Origin: Saccoglossus kowalevskii
Lineage: Eukaryota > Hemichordata > Enteropneusta > Harrimaniidae
Direction: 5' to 3'
Assembly: GCF_000003605.2 (NCBI RefSeq)
Contig: NW_003116455.1
Coordinates: 335,561 to 367,053, forward strand
DNA length: 31,493 nt
This document shows positions 1 through 31,493 of the stretch, in pieces. Within the stretch, counting starts at the first letter, position 1. Each line of letters begins with the position of its first letter. Below the pieces are notes generated by a model. That model was not told where the DNA came from and did not search any database. It saw only the letters and a list, made by a program, of their open reading frames with translations. Both the position numbers and the translations under genes were made by a program.

Positions 1-3000
1 TGGATAAAAATAGCAGACGAAAATGTGTTTACAAAATAAAAATAGTTCGGTAGCCAATGAAAATACCATGTTCATTTGCATATCGACTGTGAAAATACCG
101 AAAACATTATTGCATGGGTGATATGCAAATTAGTTTTGGCCAAAATAAGTGACTGTCTGAAAGTACCATTACTGTTCAAATTTCATTTCACTCGGCAAGT
201 ATATTCATGTACCCCAAGGGGAAAATATCGTACTTCTAAATATTGTTTATTCCGAAAAACTGTACTCCTGAAGGGACTACTTTGTTTGCTCTCAGACCTC
301 ATTTGCATATGGGTTGTGGAAATACCGATTTTGATTTCAGGGACGAATCAAAATAAACTGCAGTACATATGTAATAATTATTATTATTTTCAATAATTAT
401 TATTTTCAACCAGCTCCATGAGTAAGTGAAATTGAGTGACTGACTCGGTGAAATTGTAAATTTTTCAAAACTACACTCATAAATTAGCAGAATATTAAAT
501 CTACTTTATCAGTGTTTTTTTTCATCAAGCATATTTCTAATAGTTAGAGATAATTAGTATCCAGTTTCTTATCGTATCGGTGTGATAAACACGTTATTGT
601 CACAAGTTTTGTCTTGATATACATGAAAAGATCAGCATCAAGCTTCAACTCACTGTATCTCAGCCAGTGTACCCTCTACCTCTAACATAACTGATTTATT
701 GGAGATTCCAAGTCAAAAATGAACCAAAGTTGTTATCAACTGACATAGATTACCAAAATATACTTTTCATGTTGAGGTAATATATATAACATGCATGCCA
801 GGTTAAACTTTTACAATTTTACTATTTGAGAAATGTCAAAGATATTTGAGTGTCAGGTCACTTTATATGTTTTATGATAAATCGTTTTGTAACTGATTAT
901 GTACTTTAGAAGCATAAATAAATAAATAAATTTGATAAATTTGACAGTTATTTATGGAATAAAAGCTGTGTTGCCCTGTATTGCATGATAACAGGACAAA
1001 ATAGTGGATGAGCTCATTATTTAAGTGAACATCCACGTCTAAAATTAAGTTGAATTGTTTGAACATCTATGGCAACATTATGATTTTTACCAATGCATTT
1101 TTCTTCAAGCAAATTTCTCGATGCAGTTAGCCCTCGATCATCACAGCATTGCCTGAGTGTCCATTATTTATTAGTTCTGAGCTGCCCACTCAAACACTGC
1201 TAATGATCCTGCTATAAAAATAAAATATATAAATACAAAAATATAAACTGTTCCTACCAGAACCTTTAATTATCCGTGAAAATCTCAATTACCGATACTC
1301 CTAATTTGCTGCAAAATAAAATTACCATATATGGGAAATCAAAGTTAGGTTATTATTTTTGATATGCACGTCCTCCTCTTTTTACTGTAGCAGAATCCAT
1401 GACTGTGTTTAAGCAAGCTGCCGATGACCGAATATAAATAGCGCTCACTCTTACAATGCTGTGGATCAATTCCCCAATGCAAAAAAAAAGATAAACTTAA
1501 AACTTGGCCTATTTCCAAAAAAAATCAGTCTCTTGTTGATAGAAAAATTTGCCAGTCACCCCAAAATCTGATTTCCTAATGGCTTGAAGCATTGTTGTAA
1601 TGCACTGAATTGTTTTTTTTGGCACCCTATTGAAACTGGTACCCCTTCTCCATGTATTTATTCCTGTTGGAAGTTGGTAGAGATTATTAAAAAGTGATCA
1701 TGCTGGGATGGAGGTTGCTTGTTACAGCATCCATAGTAGTTGTGGTATTGCATTGCACTGGACAACTATAAAAACATTAGCATGGTGCTGAGCATAATGC
1801 TGAGCATAATTCACAAAGTAATCTGACATAAATAGCAGCATGCTGTCAGTGCATCTAATGTTACACTATCAAATATTGATGGATTGACTCATTCTAGGGT
1901 GTTTGCATTCTGTTCATGTCACATGTCATACATACAGATATGTAAAATCAAAGCCCGCCTGCAGTGCATGTGTGATATCATGACAACATCCACTGCCAGT
2001 ATTTTTTTTTTTTTTTTCAGAATGGCTAGTGATGACATTAATGTATATGGGACCAAATTTGTGTATCTTTTAATTTCCCCCCAATTATGGTCATACATGT
2101 ATAATGCTATACCAGGTTGAGTTAATGCTATTGGCTGTAGATGTGTGCAGATATTATGTGACTTGTGTTTAGTTTTAGTACCAGCATTATAAATAGTAAC
2201 ACAAACAGAAATTTATTTTCCAATAAGTAAATAATTAAGCCTATGCTTTCTATTTTCAAAAGTAGCGAGGTTAGAAAGTTGTGTTTGACATGCGTATTGT
2301 TTCTTGTGTGTTATATTTTTGAGATTAATTTAACAAAATTTGTTGCTTCAGTTGATGGGAGTCATTCCAAGACCCATCATCCTGCTTCCACCATTTCACA
2401 AATAGTTAATATATCCACATCACATGCAATGATTGAAATATGAATATTTGAACCCTGGATATTTATAATATTAATTGCTATTATTTGCTATTAATTATTT
2501 ATTGAGTATTGTTTGATAAAACCTTTTTGATAAAAAAAAAAATGATAGGGCATGCTTCTGTACACCTGCTGTTCTGATATATTATGCATAAGTATCATGT
2601 TCTATTAATACAATGTTCAGCCTTGAGGTATATAGAATACTTGATATCCATATATTCATACGAATGTTACAGTATTATTTATTAATAAATCCGTTTAAAA
2701 AAAAGTTGTGTAATGGGTACAATGCATCGTATTCCACATACATTATACATGTGGAGAGTATCATTTATATAGTTTGTTAATTTCTTATATAAAAAAAAAT
2801 TTGTGGATTTTGTAAAAGAAAGTCAATTGATATAAATCACACCAACCGTAAAATCTGTATTAGAAGCCGCATTCCTAATAGAAGCTACACCCATTTTTTT
2901 TGAACAATTGAAAACCAAAAATTTACCATTTCTCATATATGAAGATGCTGTAATAGAAGCTCCATTCCCTCCGTTGCATTGAACCATTTTAATAGAAACT

Positions 3001-3083
3001 GTGACTTCTAATATAGATTTTTCAGTAGTTCTGTTGAATGATATTGCTTAGTGTTAATATACTGTTTTATTTTTGTCTTGTAG
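1..3083 (+). other. Intron or upstream sequence, no exon recognised
   Basis: AT-rich sequence with short ORFs that show no protein family character. Its end is the intron before the first visible exon, with acceptor TTTTGTCTTGTAG at 3071-3083. The preceding kinesin residues (human equivalent IYTVGVTTRTVN) were looked for here and not found, so the intron runs to the window start or the missing exon lies outside. It contains an inverted-repeat element at about 2846-3030, a poly-T run near 2001-2016, and near the start an octamer (74-81) with scattered GAAAATACC words. Confidence 0.7.
2846..3030 (+). mobile_element. Inverted-repeat (MITE-like) element, family 1, copy 1
   Basis: Starts with CGTAAAATCTGTATTAGAAG and ends with an imperfect inverted form (ACTTCTAATATAGATTTTTC). 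Internal words AATAGAAGCT repeat. The same ends occur at 5001-5170 in the window, where the right end is the better inverted match to this left end. No coding capacity; about 185 bp. Confidence 0.7.
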
Positions 3084-29029
<25,946 letters not shown>

Positions 29030-29264
29030 TGTTGGTGATGTAGAAATTGGTAATGAGGTCACCTGTGTCTGATTGAATGAAGTTAAAGTTTTTGTCTCTC
29101 GATTGTTATAAGCATGTTTTTCTTTTGCAAACTTTTATAAATTTCATAGACCAGTTGCCAATATGTATGAAGTTTGGGATCTGTTGAAAATTGTGAACCT
29201 CTTGTAAGATTGTGAACTTGTAATTAATTGTATTGCGCACATGGATCTCTTAAAACTTATTTTA

Positions 29265-30060
29265 AACTTGTGGACCTGTTTAATCTTAAATGAAGCTTTT
29301 GAACCTGTTCAATCTGTGATGAAGCTTGTGGAGCTGTTCAATCTTTAATGGAGCTTTTGAACCTGTTCAATTATTAATGAAGCTTTTGGACCTGTTCAAT
29401 CTTTGAATCTTGTGCACCTGTTACAATCTGTTATGAATCTTGTGGACCTGTTCAATCTTTGATGAATCTTGTGGACCTGTTCAATCTTTGATGAATCTTG
29501 TGGACCTGTTCAATCTGTGATGAATCTTGTGGACCTGTTCAATCTGTGATGAATCTTGTGGACCTATTCAATCATTAATGAATCTTGTGGACCTGTTCAA
29601 TCTTCGATGAAGCTTCTCGACCTGTTCAATCATTAGTAAAGCTTGTGAAACCTGTTCAATCTGTGATGAAGCTTGTGGAGCTGTTTAATCTTAAATGAGG
29701 CTTGTGGAGCTGTTCAATCTGTGATGAAGCTTGTGGACCTGTTCAATCTTTGATGAAGCTTGTGGACCTGTTCAATCTGTGATGAAGCTTGTGGACCTGT
29801 TCAATCTTTGATGAAGCTTGTGGACCTGTTCAATCTGTGATGAAGCTTGTGGACCTGTTCAATCTGTGATGAAGCTTTTGGACCTGTTCAATCTGTGATG
29901 AAGCTTGTGGACCTGTTCAATCTTTGATGAAGCTTGTGGACCTGTTCAATCTTTGATGAAGCTTTTGGACCTGTTAAATTTTTGATGAAGCTTTTGGACC
30001 TGTTCAATTTGTGAGTAAGTTTGTGGATCTATTGAATTTTAAATGAAGCTATTAGATGTG
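29265..30060 (+). repeat. 29-bp tandem repeat array (about 27 copies)
   Basis: Head-to-tail units of 29 bp, consensus core AAGCTTGTGGACCTGTTCAA followed by TCTGTGATG. Spacing of exactly 29 bp can be read at 29701, 29730 and 29759. Units in the centre (about 29700-29960) are almost identical. Units at both edges are degenerate, as expected when an array grows and homogenises in its middle. Many units carry a HindIII-type AAGCTT. It lies in the probable 3' UTR. Confidence 0.95.
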
Positions 30061-30912
30061 TTCAAGCTTAAATAGAACATGTCAGTCTTGAATTAAGCAT
30101 GTGGACTTAATGCATGTGTGTGAATCTGCTGCAAATAGTTCAAAACAATTACTTTTTGTTGACTATAGGGTATACACATTTGAATGTTATGCGTGTAACT
30201 ACTTTTCTGTTAAAGAAGATACTTCTAGAAAACAATTATTTACATATTTATGTATTGGGGGTATAATGGGACCAGGAAATCGAAACAAACTTCACTGAGT
30301 ACTATTTATTGTTAGCGATGCAACATGACATATGATAAACTTCCATGTTAAAAGTATTCGTGAACTGCTAGTATTGTTGTTAAGATACATCTTATATTGT
30401 TGTTAAGGTATTTCATACCAAGGCTATGATATCTACCACGACAGGTGTCATGGAAAATCAGGGTGTAAATGATAGAATTCTGGGTTGGCCTGTGAGGTCA
30501 TCTGTATATTGATAGTAAGTCCACAGTGCTGGCTACTGAATATTAGTATGAAATTTGCTTGTAATATATTGACATATATGTAATTGGATTGACTCAAAAC
30601 TTAGTATCTGTATATGTTTTATTCTATGAATGTGCAAGGATTTTGTGTGTGTGTGACAAACTCAAGAGAATATTTTGTTTCTTCTTTTTGTGAGACAATG
30701 TCTGCAGGCTTAATTGTTTGTTGTGCAGCTGATTAGGGTATGATTTATTTTCCTGTGAACCCACTAACTGTTATATGTACCTCATTGTGTTGATCTGTTA
30801 ATTTTGTGGCATTCAAGAGAGGCGTGATCTTTGATGATATTTAAGTACTGTTCTGTAGTATATATCTGTAATACAGAAAATGTTCACAAACATACAGACT
30901 TTGATAAGGCCA

Positions 30913-30918
30913 AATAAA
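30913..30918 (+). terminator. Candidate polyadenylation signal for terminal exon b
   Basis: AATAAA followed by an A run and then TGTATTTCTGG. No stronger signal was picked out between the distal stop codon and this point, but a variant hexamer could end the transcript earlier. Confidence 0.4.
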
Positions 30919-30935
30919 AAAAAGTGTATTTCTGG

Positions 30936-31493
30936 TAACCCAACCTTTTCTAGATTTTGCATGCTGACCCTATATCTTTTTATGGTCACTTACGAGTATT
31001 AATGTATATAATTAATGTATGGGACTTCCTTTTGCATGCTGGACCAATGTTTAAAATCAACATATGTAATGCATTATACAGTTTCATTTCCAATATCTTC
31101 CCAATATAGTGCAGTATGGACCAACCTGCACAGCACCATCTTGCAAAGAGTATAACAAAATGAAGTTATACTTGCCTATTGGGTACCATCCATATTTTTG
31201 TTTTCAGTGTTATCAGAAACACACTACTTTATAATAAGTCTCAAACTCTTATGAAATTGTCAACTGAACTTGATTATTTAATCTTTGGCATATTCTTGAA
31301 TATAAAACTTTTGATTGATCGATGTCAAGATGATCTAAAGAGCAATTCTTTTTTATTTTGTGAACTATCAGTATTGACAGAATATCTCTACAGATCCCAT
31401 CCCTTATGCTGCTTCCGTCGGAACAAATATTCTTGTCTATTGTAGTGTACCCTCTGTCGACAATATACATATTTCTCAAGTCAGTATTTTGCT
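30936..31493. other. Intergenic or downstream sequence, nothing recognised
   Basis: AT-rich sequence. Open frames of 88 codons (31179-31445, plus) and 76 codons (31249-31479, minus) overlap on opposite strands and show no family character. Confidence 0.6.

Larger units (their letters stand above)
29030..30935 (+). other. Probable 3' UTR of the distal isoform
   Basis: Follows the stop of terminal exon b without an obvious early polyadenylation signal. AATAAA at 30913-30918, inside CAAATAAAAAAAAG, is a candidate end, which gives a 3' UTR of about 1.9 kb. Most of the first kilobase is the 29-bp tandem array. A 65-codon open frame at 30101-30298 has no family character and is judged non-coding. 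The true 3' end needs transcript data. Confidence 0.5.

Noticed and set aside
2019..2120. Poly-T tract followed by CAG and an open frame MASDDINVYGTKFVYLL.
   Set aside because: Looks like an acceptor, but the frame has no kinesin motor homology and no suitable donor in phase before exon w1.
1884..2443. Short plus-strand open frames in the first 3 kb.
   Set aside because: No recognised domain, AT-rich composition and poly-T content typical of intron sequence.
31179..31479. Overlapping open frames on both strands at the window end.
   Set aside because: No family features. Opposite-strand overlap in AT-rich DNA is expected by chance.

Overview
The window is a piece of a eukaryotic, intron-rich nuclear genome. 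It holds most of a single plus-strand gene, a kinesin-4 family motor of the KIF21A/KIF21B type. I traced 29 constitutive coding exons, two alternative terminal exons and two well-supported in-frame microexons by following KIF21-like protein blocks from one GT..AG junction to the next. All exon phases close. The joined reading frame gives 1406 or 1415 residues, depending on the terminal exon, before the microexons are added. The first roughly 200 residues (P-loop half of the motor), the promoter and the 5' UTR lie upstream of the window. AT-rich introns, a tRNA-derived SINE-like element, small inverted-repeat elements and a KIF21 that resembles both vertebrate paralogues suggest an invertebrate animal, perhaps a marine deuterostome. 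The species cannot be fixed from the sequence alone.

Layout. 1-3083: intron or upstream sequence without a recognisable exon. 3084-5713: second half of the motor domain (switch I, switch II, the [20 protein letters not shown] segment and the neck-proximal helix). 6183-8579: neck coiled coil, linker and a strongly acidic exon. 9351-13285: 21-nt microexon and the long coiled coil. 13217-14088: the regulatory coiled coil that corresponds to the human KIF21A eye-movement-disorder (CFEOM1) hot spot. 14428-16469: a 15-nt microexon and the end of the coiled coil. 17092-22291: Ser/Pro-rich disordered linker. 23202-28604 or 29029: seven-bladed WD40 propeller, whose last strand is supplied by one of two alternative terminal exons. 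29030 to about 30935: long 3' UTR of the distal isoform, containing a large 29-bp tandem repeat array. 30936-31493: no gene seen.

How the parts work together, from knowledge of the family: the motor walks to microtubule plus ends and restrains their growth, the coiled coils dimerise it, the regulatory coiled coil folds back to inhibit the motor, and the WD40 domain binds microtubules or cargo. The most interesting features here are ways of diversifying that protein: two alternative last exons, at least two microexons, and a tandem duplication of a 3' splice site together with the first part of a WD40 exon. The introns also carry a 104-bp tandem repeat packed with POU-type octamers, two inverted-repeat element families, a SINE-like copy and several dispersed repeats.
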